Of a DNA stretch of 64,000 bases, positions 1 through 9,827 are shown one piece after another; positions within the stretch are counted from its first letter, which is position 1; each line of letters opens with the position of its first letter. The notes beneath the pieces were generated by a model. The model was not told where the DNA came from. It did not search any database and saw only the letters and a program-made list of their open reading frames with translations. A program made the translations under genes and the position numbers. Source of the DNA: Aurantiochytrium sp. KH105. Lineage: Eukaryota > Sar > Bigyra > Thraustochytrida > Thraustochytriidae. The stretch covers positions 248,001 to 312,000 of the forward strand of contig BGKB01000015.1 in NCBI GenBank assembly GCA_003116975.1. Reading direction: 5' to 3'.

Positions 1-1248
1 AAGCGAGCGCTTCAGATTATTTACCGCTTCATCCGCGCCTTTGGCGGACCTGGCAGCTTCGCCCGTGGCTCGTTGGACCTCTGCAACCTCGGCCTTGCTT
101 GCGAGTTTGACCATGGATTGCTGCACAATACCAATTTGCGCAGAAAACGATTCCTTAAGCACAGAAAGCTGCTGGTCCGTCTTTTTATTAGTGAAGCCGG
201 CTTGCATGGTTGAGAGGACATCATCGAGTTCTTGGCGTCGTGCACACTGCCCTACTTGCTCCTCCACCCGAGCGAGGTCTTCCTTCGCTGCGCATGTGGC
301 GACTTGGGTGCGCAGCGTTCGCAGATCATCGATGGTAGCGCGTTGGCCAATTTGTCGCTGCATGTCATCGAGCGATCGTACGAGCGACTTCTGGGTGCTT
401 TCGAGCCTAATTAAGGAGGACTCTAAAGATCCAATGGACGCCACGACGTTGGTGATTTCCCCACTCAATTTGGCCATTTCGACACGCTGAGTTCTTTCTG
501 CCTCATCGAGAAGGCCACTTATCTTTTGTGCAAGAAGATCCATTCGATCTGTACTCTCTGCTACCTGCTCGGATGTCACGTAGTCGGCCGGAAATTGATG
601 TATAAGTTTCTCAACACGATCCAGACGGGCTCCGTGATGATCGATGCGCGTCGACGTTCGTCGCAAGCAACCTGCGAGGCGGCTTGTGTCGATCAAATCA
701 TGCCCGGAAATGCTTTCCATTGCAATAGAATCTACAGGAGAGGCAAGTGACCCTCGTACGCCATGCTCTCGGCCCATTTGATCGCTGATGGAGCTGCCGC
801 GTGACTCGGCAAAATTTGCCTCGATTTTCATCTCGGATTCGCTACCTTTGCTTTCAGCAGTCGCCATGTCGGCTTCAGGTGCAGTGCCTGTTGCTGCCGC
901 GGCCGCGGCTACAGCTGCAGCAGCAAGAAGGCCAGCCGAGGCTGGGTCAGACGCACTATTCCTCCGCGCAAAATTGACATTGAATTTGCCAACTTCTAGC
1001 TCCTCTTCGCTCTCGTGGCTCATGGCAGAGGATGATTGAGCACCTCGATTGGCGCTCTGGCTGCGGCCTCGTTTGCTTAGCGACTTGTATTTTGAATTGC
1101 GGCCCGTACCGGCAAAAGAAAAGGATTCTCCACCCGGATATGAGACTCGCTTTTCCACTGCGCGCTCTTGGTGCTGCTCCTCCTGCTGATGCTGCTGCAG
1201 CTGCTGCGTATCCCCCGTTTGGCCAATTCTTAATGGAGACTCGGACAT
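1..1248 (-). CDS. Coiled-coil protein, C-terminus beyond the left edge
   Basis: A minus-strand frame is open from an ATG at 1248 to base 1, giving 416 codons with no stop inside the window. An in-frame TGA lies seven codons before this ATG, so the start is well fixed. The first part is low complexity: glutamine-rich around residues 15-30 and an alanine run near residues 105-125. From about residue 200 the protein becomes heptad-like and hydrophilic. Short units recur at roughly 20-residue spacing, each built like ATIDDL, AAKEDL, ARRQEL and ASKAEV followed by a Val/Leu helix, which suggests a long parallel coiled coil with an internal repeat. I recognise no family. A cytoskeletal or ciliary structural role is possible but unsupported. 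The next gene upstream (1674-8981) points the same way, so this gene has its own roughly 425-bp upstream region. Confidence 0.8.
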   Translation of the reverse strand, partial: MSESPLRIGQTGDTQQLQQHQQEEQHQERAVEKRVSYPGGESFSFAGTGRNSKYKSLSKRGRSQSANRGAQSSSAMSHESEEELEVGKFNVNFARRNSASDPASAGLLAAAAVAAAAAATGTAPEADMATAESKGSESEMKIEANFAESRGSSISDQMGREHGVRGSLASPVDSIAMESISGHDLIDTSRLAGCLRRTSTRIDHHGARLDRVEKLIHQFPADYVTSEQVAESTDRMDLLAQKISGLLDEAERTQRVEMAKLSGEITNVVASIGSLESSLIRLESTQKSLVRSLDDMQRQIGQRATIDDLRTLRTQVATCAAKEDLARVEEQVGQCARRQELDDVLSTMQAGFTNKKTDQQLSVLKESFSAQIGIVQQSMVKLASKAEVAEVQRATGEAARSAKGADEAVNNLKRSL

Positions 1249-1673
1249 CTTGGCGAGCGCGTCTTTTCACAATGAGGCGCGCGCACAGCCTCGATTGCGC
1301 AGAATACGCGCCTGCGCGCGCTGGCGCGTTTGATTCGACGGCCCAAAGAGCGTAAGATCATTTATTGCCTGGAAATAAGTGCTTTTTTTATCCGTTCCAA
1401 GGTGTGTACCATTTGAAACTACTCGTACGAGTATACTCGTACGAGCAGCTGAGTGTTGCTTTGGTGTTTATACTTGGAACATAAAATAGAACAAAAAAAA
1501 TAACAGGGAATACTTCTTCTAAAAGTGAGGTCGCTACTATATACAAACCTTGTGACTTTCGCATGCAAAGATTTGGTTTTTCAATCTGTGTCGTTGTGAG
1601 ACCAGGGTTCTCTTGCTTTCTCCCGGTCAGGTGGTGCTCAATGTGTCAGTCAGTCAGTCAGCCAGCCAGTCGG
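1249..1673. other. Intergenic upstream region of the left-edge gene
   Basis: It holds a 24-bp perfect palindrome (1422-1445) and part of a CAGT microsatellite. It must contain both the 3' UTR of the large upstream gene and the promoter of the left-edge gene. Nothing else is recognisable. Confidence 0.6.
1422..1445. promoter_or_regulatory. Perfect 24-bp palindrome, two CTCGTACGAG boxes around TATA
   Basis: Two identical 10-bp palindromes (CTCGTACGAG) flank a central TATA, so the 24 bp is its own reverse complement. It lies about 175-200 bp before the ATG of the left-edge gene. A dimeric transcription-factor site or a cruciform-prone element is possible. The function is inference; the symmetry is seen directly. 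Confidence 0.45.
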
Positions 1674-1680
1674 TCAGTCA
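1646..1680. repeat. CAGT tetranucleotide microsatellite
   Basis: This is an imperfect (TCAG)n run with CCAG interruptions. The stop codon of the large minus-strand gene (1674-1676) lies inside it, so slippage here could move or remove that stop. Confidence 0.8.
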
Positions 1681-4600
1681 TCCCAAACCTTGACGACACT
1701 CAAGTAGGTTTCAATGGTCACAGAGACGGCAGTGTCGAGGGGGCAAACATTGGCAAGAGTGTACTTGTCGCCAATGTTCTTGATGAGGTGCTGGAAAAAG
1801 TCAGCAGATCCAACGTAGTCGAGAAAGTTGCGAAGTAGCAAGTCGTCATCGCACTTTTGCTGAAAGGTCTGGCGCAATAGATCACACGGAAGTCGCGCTG
1901 CTTGCAGACAGCGAAGCTGGTTCGAGGGGTCCGCAGAGATAAAGTTTTCAATCACATCACCTCCCTCATCCTTTTCACTTCCTTCATCAGCACCCTGGGC
2001 CGCTGCAGACTTTTCCTCCTCATCGAAGTCGCTGAAATCAGCCTTGATGCGGTCGTAGATCTGCGCGGCTACACGACGTTCAAATTGATCTTCGTCTGTC
2101 CAGTCCCCGCTCTCCGAAACGTGCATAAGCCAAAACCGGGCTTCCGTAAAGAGCTCGGCTGTCGGCGAAGACTGCAAGGTCGCAAGCTCGATAAGTTTGG
2201 TCAGCTTGAAGTGCAGTTGAACGACAGAAGAGGAACTGAAGCTTGTCCACCGCCCAAGCATACTAAAGTCGTTGACGCACTCGCGTACACTGTGCGTCCC
2301 GGCAGCAAAGAGCGCATCCCACATGCCCAGACGACCAATGAAGCGATAAAAGCTCGCAATATCTGGAATGTGCATGTTGGCCAGCATGGCCTCGGTTGGC
2401 ATGTACATTGCGTCTGCCAGTCGGCAAAAGGCCTCGAGAAAGCCCGTGTAGGACAGCGTGACGGCGCGCTCCCAGTCCTGCGCCACGTCCTCAACCTCGA
2501 AAATGGACTGTTTGAAGATGAAGGCAACCTCGCGAAGCGTCAGCCACGGAGAGATCACTCCGAGCGAGTTTACCACAGAAAACCATTCCGGAAGCGTCAT
2601 GCGTCTACCCGAAAGCCCGCCCCACGCCCTCGTATCGCGTGAGCTTCCAGCGTGCATATTGAAAAGTTGCTGCAGAAGCGATTCGTTCTCTTGGAGCACG
2701 TCGTTGATGCGCACCTTGTACAGCCTGGTGCGACGGTAATTGTCCGAGTCGATGGACTTTTCTGCCTCGAGCAGTGGCGCCAGATTGTCGTGGAAGAATC
2801 GGCTCAGCGCTAACACCATGCTCTTGTTTGTGGTTGACACATCTTCCTTAAAGTACTTTGCATCTGCAGCACGCACGACAAACTCGAGAAAACTGAATCG
2901 ATGCATGGCGCGCGTCCGCCCAAAGTTGTACGTCTTGCTCTTCTTCATGCAAAGCCGTTGTGCGCGCGTGAGGTCTTTCTTTTGGATGCCACGCGCGAAG
3001 ATGTTTCCAGCGAGGCGCTTCATGCCTTCTTTTGACAAGAAAGAGGTGGGCACGCGGCTCAGAATGCCTGCATCTTTGACGAACTGCATGAGCGCCTCAA
3101 ATTGAATACAATCGAGAAGTTTGGGCTCGATAGGTCGGCGAGAGAGCTCGTCGGGAGGGGTCTGACATATAGCTGGCCCTCGTACCATGCTTGCGGCAGA
3201 GTAGAAGCGGTACACAGCACAAACTACAGCGTAATTGCTCCGAAGAAAGCCTTGGATTTTGAGCAGCATCGCGGGCACATTAGCGTCCATCTTGCCTTTG
3301 TCCGTGCTGTCGCGCACCGCAATACTCTGAATGTACGACTTGAACCCGTTGCGCTGCATCAATGCCGCCCAATCCTTTGCAAAAGCGCGCTCTGCGGACT
3401 CTGCGACACACGAAAAAAGTGAGCGGCTATCGGACTCGAGCTTTCGCGTGTGAAAGAGCGTTTCCTCTTCGACGTTCAGAAAGATTTGCAGCGACGATCG
3501 CTTGGCAAGGGAGAGCATCGACTTGATTTTTCGAATGCTCATCGAGCGCAGCTTTCGCACGGGCTTCTTCTTTTGAATGAGCAACGGGAAATTCGTGCCT
3601 TGCGACAGCTCTTCGTCGACTTGTTTCAGTTTCCCGGGGTGCGGTGCCTGCACCTTTTTGGGGAGCAACTCAAAGTCCACAAGCTGCGAGACTTCGAGCG
3701 AGCGATATGCCGGGTTCTCGAAAGTGAGCGCGCACATGTCCCCATCAAAGAGACTCACTGGTGGTCGTGGCAGTCCAAAGACCTCCTCAAGGTCCGTCGA
3801 CGACTCGCGAATGGAGATCTGCGAGCCGCCCATCTTAAAGAGAAAGACCTCTCCGTCGTTTGCGCCGTCTGGACCGATAATGAGGTGCGGTTTTATATTC
3901 ATTCGAAGGTACACCACCGCACCTTCCACATGCGGAAAGAGCGAAAGCTTGCACATGCCCATCATATCGCGCTCTTGACGGGTCAGCGGCATGGTCGATG
4001 TGCGGTTGTTTCGGAACAAAAGTCTGTCGTGCGGAAATTGGTTCTTGAGCGTAATGGTCCGCGAATTGCCGTCACTCCGAACACTCGCGACCTGTGGGTT
4101 CCACGGATCGCTCGCTGCGTGGCGGCGTTTTGACGGTTTTTGCTTCCCCTGCAACCATAACTTTGATCTCGATTCGCGCATGGCTTGCAGAAATTGCCCG
4201 CCCCCCCCCGCAGACTTTTTGCTCGCGCCAGTTTTGGCTTGATGCGAATCTCCCGAAAGGCTAGCTTCCTCCATGCCGAGACCTGCGAGATGCTCAAACA
4301 CAAAGTTCTCCGAACGTCGATCTGCTCTACGGGAAGCCTCGGACTCACTCGATGCATCGTCGTCGGTGCTCTCGGGCCCGTTCTGACTCGATTTGGAAGG
4401 CCTTGTATCACATGACGTGTCATTGTGCTTAAGACGTAGCCACCACTGCAGGAATGCCTGCTTGTCGCGGTTCAAGAGACTCTCGAGGTCGACGCGTTGC
4501 TGTTTCTTACCTTTCCCCCACGATTTGTTGAATGCAGAGGCAGCTGCGCCCAAGTGCTCCCGCTCTCCAAAATGAAAAGCCATGGCTTGGCGCGCACGCA

Positions 4601-7600
4601 GCTCGAGCTCGTATAGCTGCAGGCGGTTGCTTGGGTGCGCGGCCCAGCGCGAGAGCAACGACTTAACCAAGGCTCGGTTCTGCTGCGATTCAAAGACCCA
4701 TGCCATTCTCAATGTGGTGTGCAAGCCGTCGCGACAGAGGACCACTTGATTCTGTGGATTGTTGGAAAGATGAAGCAACGCCACAAGCGCGGCGCTCACT
4801 TCCGCGTCCATGATGCATTTGTGGCATCGATTTCCCAGCCTGGAGCGTCGCGTCCCGTAGGGGCACGAGCAAACGCGTTCGTTCACGGGGGTCTTTTCGA
4901 TCTCGTCGCAAACCTGGGCTGCTACCGAGAGGAAGCGACTTGGAATGCGAACCTTGCGCAGTAGCTTGTGACCCTTGGCTGAAAACTGGATGTAGGCAAA
5001 AATGTGGCCCGCATAAATGCGAAAAGTTGGGTCGGGCTCATTCATGAAGCAACGAATGAGAGCCACGGCTGTCTTTTCAGCTGCAAAATCCGGAAGAGGC
5101 ATTTGCAAAAGAAGCGACGCGGCCGTGCAGCGTGTGCGCGAGGAGAGACGATCGCTGCAGGCCCAACGAAGACAATCCGTGAGAAGAGCGCCCGATTTTT
5201 CCAGCAGGTCCGCGGAGAGTTTTGCCGAGTCAGCCGCGAAGAACGCACAAACACGGAGGATTTGCAGACAGAGATATCCATGATGCTGAGCGTCTCGGCT
5301 CTTTTCCTGCGCAATGCTACTCTGCGCAAGTCTGTAGATGAGCTGGAAGCCCCCGCTCTGTGCAAATATGCACAGGTTGGACGTTTGGTAAAGCATGGCC
5401 CAGAGGAAGAGCAGGATGCGCGTGATAACAGCCGGTCTCATCTCTGCGCACAGAGCAAGGTCGCGGAGCGCGGATTCGACGGCCCCCACGTGGCCCAGCG
5501 CGCGATTGCTCGTTGCATTACGAGCCAAAAGCCACATTGCCGTGTACGCCTCGCCTTTGAGCACGTGCAGGCCAGCGAGGTCCACAAATCTACGCAACAC
5601 GAGCGTGTCCTGGGGCTCCCGGATCAGAGCGCACGCCGAGACAAGTGTGCACATCTTAACTACCACCAATCTCACGTCGTATGTTGACTTCGTCGCCGCA
5701 GCGACGCGCCGAAGGAAGGTCTGTGCTGCGCCGAATGAGAAAAGACCCATATTTGGCACAGCGACCGTCTTCGCAGGCTGGTCCTCGCCGGACGGTTGGG
5801 ATTTTAGTTCATCTGCTCGTCGTCCGACAGCGTCGACATCAGTGTCCTCGCCAGCGTTGAGCCGATGCGCGGCCTCGCGAAAGCCTTTTGCTCGCTGATC
5901 ACGAACAACATGACGAACCTTCTCGCGAAAGAGACTTTTCGTGCTCTGGACCTGCGACACAACGCCCATAAGCTCCTCGTCGTCGGGCCCGTCTTCAGCC
6001 TCGTCTTCGACAAGCGATCCTACCGTCATGACGTGCTCCGCAAGGTGGTCGAGACCGAGGGTAAGAACGAGGTTCCGCGAAAACAACGCAACGTCAGCGT
6101 GCCGTTTCAAGTCATTCTTGCAGATCCCTTGATCAGCGGCGTCGGTAATATTGTCCCGACAATGCTGAAAGGCGTACTTGGACGTTACACCAATGTGGGT
6201 GAGAAGCTGCACGAGGTTCCACGCAGATGTAATTGTTGCTTTGCCTTGAAGAAGGTACTCGGCGCCGGAACCTGACGTAAAGGTGACGCGTTGCATGTTT
6301 TTCCTCGAGTCGTTGCTGAGCATGCGCGCCAGGTCACGTACAAAGTGTGAAAATTCACGCGTTTCAAGCAAGCGCAGGCAGCCTGCCGTGGTCCGTAACA
6401 TACACGTAAGGATCGCGATGGCCACCGCCTGGATGCGATCGAGTAAGTCACTCACACGCGGTGTGCAGGCAGCGCTCAGTCCCTGCGCGCCAGTGGCTGC
6501 TGCGGGTGTGGCGTCCTCTTCATCGCTGTTCTCCGCCCGCAAAATCTTTTGCAAAAAGTCTACCCTCAGAATTCGAAGACAGAGCGCAAGAATGTCGTCG
6601 ACACGCTCCGCGGGAAGAATTAGCCATGCGTCTGGGTCTTTTTCTCGGCCTCCGAGGGCTTCCTCTTGCTGATCGTCGTCATCCTCTTCGTCGTCCTCCA
6701 TTTCATCCAGAGAGCTATCGTCAGCACAATCGGTGTCGCTGCTGGCGTCGGAGCGCGCGCAGTCAACTTTGTCATGGCGGTCTGCTGATTTCCTGCCATG
6801 CAACTTCTCGTGCCTGCTTTGCTTTCGTTGACGACGTGGCTTGCCTGAAGGTCGACGCGTACAGGTCTGGGGCGGTTGCGACCCCGTATTTTCGTTGGTG
6901 GTACACCCTGGAAACATGCACTTGCCAGTGTAGAAACACGTACACTCGTGATGAATGTATGCGAACTGTCCGCGGTCTGATTTGCAACAGGCCCAAATGA
7001 CACAAAGCGAACGGCACAGACCCTCGAGCAAGGTTTCGTGCGCAATGTCCTCCGCACAAGCTGCAATTGGATTTTCTTCCTTCTTTTCACGCGAGGTGAC
7101 CGCGATGGACGCAATGCTCTTCGAGGTAGGCAGTCTTGCAAAAAATGCTGTATCATGGCCGGTCTCTTCTTCTGGAGTTTCTAGATCTGCCCAGTGTGTC
7201 GTTCCTGCAGCATCACTGAATTTGCTGAAACGCTCCTGATGAGTAAGGACCGCAACAACGTATTGCAGACTATTGAGGAAGGATGAAAACTGACCCGTCG
7301 TGAGGAACTCGCGACAAAAGTCGGATTTCACAGTGAAATTGAGCAAAATCATAGACACGCAGAGAAAATATGGCTCTGAGACAATGCGATCTGCAAAGCG
7401 AAGCGAGGCGACCAAGGCGCTGACCGTGTTGTCCTGGAAGGCTTTGTGTCTTCGGAAGGCATGATCGTTAATGAGAACATGGCAGAGAATGCGACCGGTG
7501 CAGTCCATGTACACGGGTAATTCATACTCTTGAGACTTGCGCACGACGTCAAAGAGCGACTGCACAAACTTTGTAAGAGCGGCGGCGGAGAAGCCTTCAC

Positions 7601-8981
7601 ATGCCGCCGGATCCCGAATGAGGCACGCGAGAGTCCCGAGCAGATAGCACACTCGATCGGAGACACGCTTAAGCGACCCAGCACGCACAAACTCTGCTAG
7701 AATTTGTGTGAGGTTCTCGACGACGTCCGTTTCACGCGCAAGTTTCACACTCGCGATGCTGTGCGTAGACGCTGCCCAGAGAAGGCCTAGAATAGCTCGC
7801 TGCAGCTCTGGTATAAGCGTCCAGAAAATGTTGTGCTTTGTGTCCTTGACGACGTTTTCGAGGATCAAATGAAAGACGCGCTCAAAAATATGCGACCGGC
7901 GGGCTTCAATAGAAAGAAACAGACGCCAGGCTTCCTCGCAGCAAGCAATGTACTCGAGCTGGTTTTCATGCGATCTCTCGCAGGTTTTGGACCTGTCGAT
8001 GCCTTTGTTCGCCGCGTGGAATCGAGACATGAGCGCCTCAAAGAGGATGATGTATTGTTGGGCCTTGTGCTGTTGCACGCTATAAATCCACGTTCGAAGT
8101 TGCACGTGGAGATCCGTATCCGTTTTGAGTTCATGCCAGGTCGGTAGCTCGAGGCCTCGAGGGGAGCAGTCGTCGAGACCGAGAAGCATGCATCTGTCGA
8201 CTGTTATATCAATGCCATCCACTGCGCGTCTTAGCACGCTCTCGACCGAGTCTTCTGTGCTCACGGCAAAGTCGACAGTGATTTTTGATGAAACGGTTGA
8301 CCCATTGTTGTCGGTCATTGAAGATGTCTTTGAGGTTTGCGCACTAACGCTTTGCTCTCCTCCCTTTTCGTCGATTGCTGCGCTTATTCGCAGACTTGAC
8401 GCACCGCCTGTTTGGACCGCACTCGCGGCTTCGGAAATATCGGCTGTGCACGGTGAGGACACAAAGTGTAGCGATTCTTTCTCTGCTGCTTCAATCATGC
8501 TTTGCATAGTTGATTGACGGCGCAGCATACTTACGTAGGGATCCATCTTGCCAGATTTGATCGAGCTTTGCCGTTTGAGGAACACATTGGCCACCACTCT
8601 CGACGCGCGGCCCCAACGCCTTGAAGGCACGGACTTGGGCGGCGATGGCATGCGCATTTTGCTGCTTCCGCTCACTTCATCGTCGTCATCTTCAAGTTCT
8701 GTTTTGAGAAGGGGAAGACGCGAGCTTGAGCCGCGCGGAGGAGCGGATCGCAGAGGTGAAGGTACGATCTCTGTGCTTGCGCGCGAGAGGTCGTCTTGAT
8801 CGTAGTCAAGGCTGCCATCTTCATTGTCGTTATCAAGAGGGTTGTTGTTGCTACTGCTGCTGCAGCTGCTGCTGTTGTTGTTGTTGTTGTTTGCGATGTC
8901 ATGAAGAGGCTCGGGCCGCTTTCGCTCCGCACTCTCGGCTGCTGCGCTTTCCTTTGGTTCGAATGCTGCTTCGTCCGCCAT
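1674..8981 (-). CDS. Giant armadillo-like protein, about 2,435 residues, no family assigned
   Basis: One uninterrupted frame of about 7.3 kb. The frame extends 33 codons further upstream without an ATG, so I take the ATG at 8981 (MADEAAF...). An Asn/Ser tract near residues 25-45 is followed by acidic low complexity. The next roughly 1,000 residues look like helical armadillo/HEAT-type solenoid. An Asp/Glu-rich linker interrupts it. A cysteine cluster (CSCPYG...CHKC) comes in the second half, then a probable beta-rich segment around WNPQVASVRSDG. The C-terminal third has the pattern MTLPEWF...LTLREVAFIF...SYTGFLEAFCRLAD, an EF-hand-like arrangement I associate with many large protist flagellate proteins. 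Length and architecture suggest a scaffold. A ciliary location is a guess. The stop lies inside a microsatellite. Confidence 0.85.
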   Translation of the reverse strand: MADEAAFEPKESAAAESAERKRPEPLHDIANNNNNNSSSCSSSSNNNPLDNDNEDGSLDYDQDDLSRASTEIVPSPLRSAPPRGSSSRLPLLKTELEDDDDEVSGSSKMRMPSPPKSVPSRRWGRASRVVANVFLKRQSSIKSGKMDPYVSMLRRQSTMQSMIEAAEKESLHFVSSPCTADISEAASAVQTGGASSLRISAAIDEKGGEQSVSAQTSKTSSMTDNNGSTVSSKITVDFAVSTEDSVESVLRRAVDGIDITVDRCMLLGLDDCSPRGLELPTWHELKTDTDLHVQLRTWIYSVQQHKAQQYIILFEALMSRFHAANKGIDRSKTCERSHENQLEYIACCEEAWRLFLSIEARRSHIFERVFHLILENVVKDTKHNIFWTLIPELQRAILGLLWAASTHSIASVKLARETDVVENLTQILAEFVRAGSLKRVSDRVCYLLGTLACLIRDPAACEGFSAAALTKFVQSLFDVVRKSQEYELPVYMDCTGRILCHVLINDHAFRRHKAFQDNTVSALVASLRFADRIVSEPYFLCVSMILLNFTVKSDFCREFLTTGQFSSFLNSLQYVVAVLTHQERFSKFSDAAGTTHWADLETPEEETGHDTAFFARLPTSKSIASIAVTSREKKEENPIAACAEDIAHETLLEGLCRSLCVIWACCKSDRGQFAYIHHECTCFYTGKCMFPGCTTNENTGSQPPQTCTRRPSGKPRRQRKQSRHEKLHGRKSADRHDKVDCARSDASSDTDCADDSSLDEMEDDEEDDDDQQEEALGGREKDPDAWLILPAERVDDILALCLRILRVDFLQKILRAENSDEEDATPAAATGAQGLSAACTPRVSDLLDRIQAVAIAILTCMLRTTAGCLRLLETREFSHFVRDLARMLSNDSRKNMQRVTFTSGSGAEYLLQGKATITSAWNLVQLLTHIGVTSKYAFQHCRDNITDAADQGICKNDLKRHADVALFSRNLVLTLGLDHLAEHVMTVGSLVEDEAEDGPDDEELMGVVSQVQSTKSLFREKVRHVVRDQRAKGFREAAHRLNAGEDTDVDAVGRRADELKSQPSGEDQPAKTVAVPNMGLFSFGAAQTFLRRVAAATKSTYDVRLVVVKMCTLVSACALIREPQDTLVLRRFVDLAGLHVLKGEAYTAMWLLARNATSNRALGHVGAVESALRDLALCAEMRPAVITRILLFLWAMLYQTSNLCIFAQSGGFQLIYRLAQSSIAQEKSRDAQHHGYLCLQILRVCAFFAADSAKLSADLLEKSGALLTDCLRWACSDRLSSRTRCTAASLLLQMPLPDFAAEKTAVALIRCFMNEPDPTFRIYAGHIFAYIQFSAKGHKLLRKVRIPSRFLSVAAQVCDEIEKTPVNERVCSCPYGTRRSRLGNRCHKCIMDAEVSAALVALLHLSNNPQNQVVLCRDGLHTTLRMAWVFESQQNRALVKSLLSRWAAHPSNRLQLYELELRARQAMAFHFGEREHLGAAASAFNKSWGKGKKQQRVDLESLLNRDKQAFLQWWLRLKHNDTSCDTRPSKSSQNGPESTDDDASSESEASRRADRRSENFVFEHLAGLGMEEASLSGDSHQAKTGASKKSAGGGGQFLQAMRESRSKLWLQGKQKPSKRRHAASDPWNPQVASVRSDGNSRTITLKNQFPHDRLLFRNNRTSTMPLTRQERDMMGMCKLSLFPHVEGAVVYLRMNIKPHLIIGPDGANDGEVFLFKMGGSQISIRESSTDLEEVFGLPRPPVSLFDGDMCALTFENPAYRSLEVSQLVDFELLPKKVQAPHPGKLKQVDEELSQGTNFPLLIQKKKPVRKLRSMSIRKIKSMLSLAKRSSLQIFLNVEEETLFHTRKLESDSRSLFSCVAESAERAFAKDWAALMQRNGFKSYIQSIAVRDSTDKGKMDANVPAMLLKIQGFLRSNYAVVCAVYRFYSAASMVRGPAICQTPPDELSRRPIEPKLLDCIQFEALMQFVKDAGILSRVPTSFLSKEGMKRLAGNIFARGIQKKDLTRAQRLCMKKSKTYNFGRTRAMHRFSFLEFVVRAADAKYFKEDVSTTNKSMVLALSRFFHDNLAPLLEAEKSIDSDNYRRTRLYKVRINDVLQENESLLQQLFNMHAGSSRDTRAWGGLSGRRMTLPEWFSVVNSLGVISPWLTLREVAFIFKQSIFEVEDVAQDWERAVTLSYTGFLEAFCRLADAMYMPTEAMLANMHIPDIASFYRFIGRLGMWDALFAAGTHSVRECVNDFSMLGRWTSFSSSSVVQLHFKLTKLIELATLQSSPTAELFTEARFWLMHVSESGDWTDEDQFERRVAAQIYDRIKADFSDFDEEEKSAAAQGADEGSEKDEGGDVIENFISADPSNQLRCLQAARLPCDLLRQTFQQKCDDDLLLRNFLDYVGSADFFQHLIKNIGDKYTLANVCPLDTAVSVTIETYLSVVKVWDD

Positions 8982-9612
8982 GGCAAAGCTTCGCCTGCTG
9001 CGCGCGTCCAATGCAAATGCTCTTTTAGAATAACTTCGCGACGGCAGCACGCATGTGCCGCAGACTTGGCTGGCGTCCACGCCAACTCTACGTCACGCGG
9101 TCGTGGCCAGACCAAATCGGTGTTGCTGGTGATGTTATGTTGTATCTATTATGCCATGTGATCCTTGCTGTCTGTGTGAAGACGGACAACGTCAGACCAG
9201 GCCACACGAGGGTACAGACGATGGATGGCAAGTGCCAAATAATACATCTGCGCTGTCTCAACTTGTTAGCACATGGGAACCGAATCCCTCTTTCTGTCTC
9301 TGGCTAATTAACTATCGACGAGATTGCGTCGGGGTCGCGCACCAAAAGGTTTTTTGCTCTCACCGGACATTTGCCCTCACTAAGAGCAAAAAGCAATCAG
9401 AACACTTTTAGAACAAAATTTAGAACATGATTTTTATTTTTTATTTTTCGAGTCCTCATCAATCGAGTCATTGCGAAGACTCAGGCGCTGACACGCGATT
9501 GTTGAAGCGGGCCAGACCTACATCATGAGCGATTTTGGTTTACACTATGCTAGCCCCAGGCCTACGCAGCTTGCCGCTCTGCTTTCGCGTTGACATGCGC
9601 GCATAGATAGAC

Positions 9613-9628
9613 CTAGGCCTAGGCCTAG
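9613..9628. repeat. 16-bp palindrome of nested TAGGCCTA
   Basis: CTAGGCCTAGGCCTAG is its own reverse complement and contains TAGGCCTA twice, at 9614 and 9620. The same 8-mer recurs at 21214, 46041, 48390, 50863 and 55056, always outside genes. Confidence 0.6.
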
Positions 9629-9720
9629 ACTTTAACGAGGATCGATTATCTCTTCGTTATCAATGTATAAATCAGAAGCGATCAAGTGCTGCGCGCGACG
9701 CACACGTGGCCCTCCAAGGC

Positions 9721-9769
9721 CCTTGCGCGAGGTGGGTATCCTTGCACGAGGTGGGCGCCTTTGCCCGAG
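9721..9769 (+). promoter_or_regulatory. Three short direct repeats upstream of maspardin
   Basis: CCTTGCGCGAGGTGGG (9721) and CCTTGCACGAGGTGGG (9740) differ at one base. A third, shorter relative, CTTTGCCCGAG (9759), follows at the same 19-20 bp spacing. The array sits about 60-105 bp before the ATG at 9828. A repeated activator site is inferred from position and spacing. Confidence 0.35.
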
Positions 9770-9827
9770 CGCCGTGAAGCTCGCAGGCAGTCTGCCTGAG
9801 TAAGAGAGACCAAGAAGATAAGATAAG

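Larger units (their letters stand above)
8982..9827. other. Head-to-head intergenic region
   Basis: This 846-bp region separates two divergent genes and so must carry both promoters. It includes a nested TAGGCCTA palindrome (9613-9628) and a three-copy short direct repeat near the maspardin start. There is no supported coding sequence. Confidence 0.6.

Noticed and set aside
8982-9080. N-terminal extension of the giant protein
   Set aside because: The extra 33 codons start at GTG, not ATG. The in-frame ATG at 8981 is the plausible eukaryotic start.
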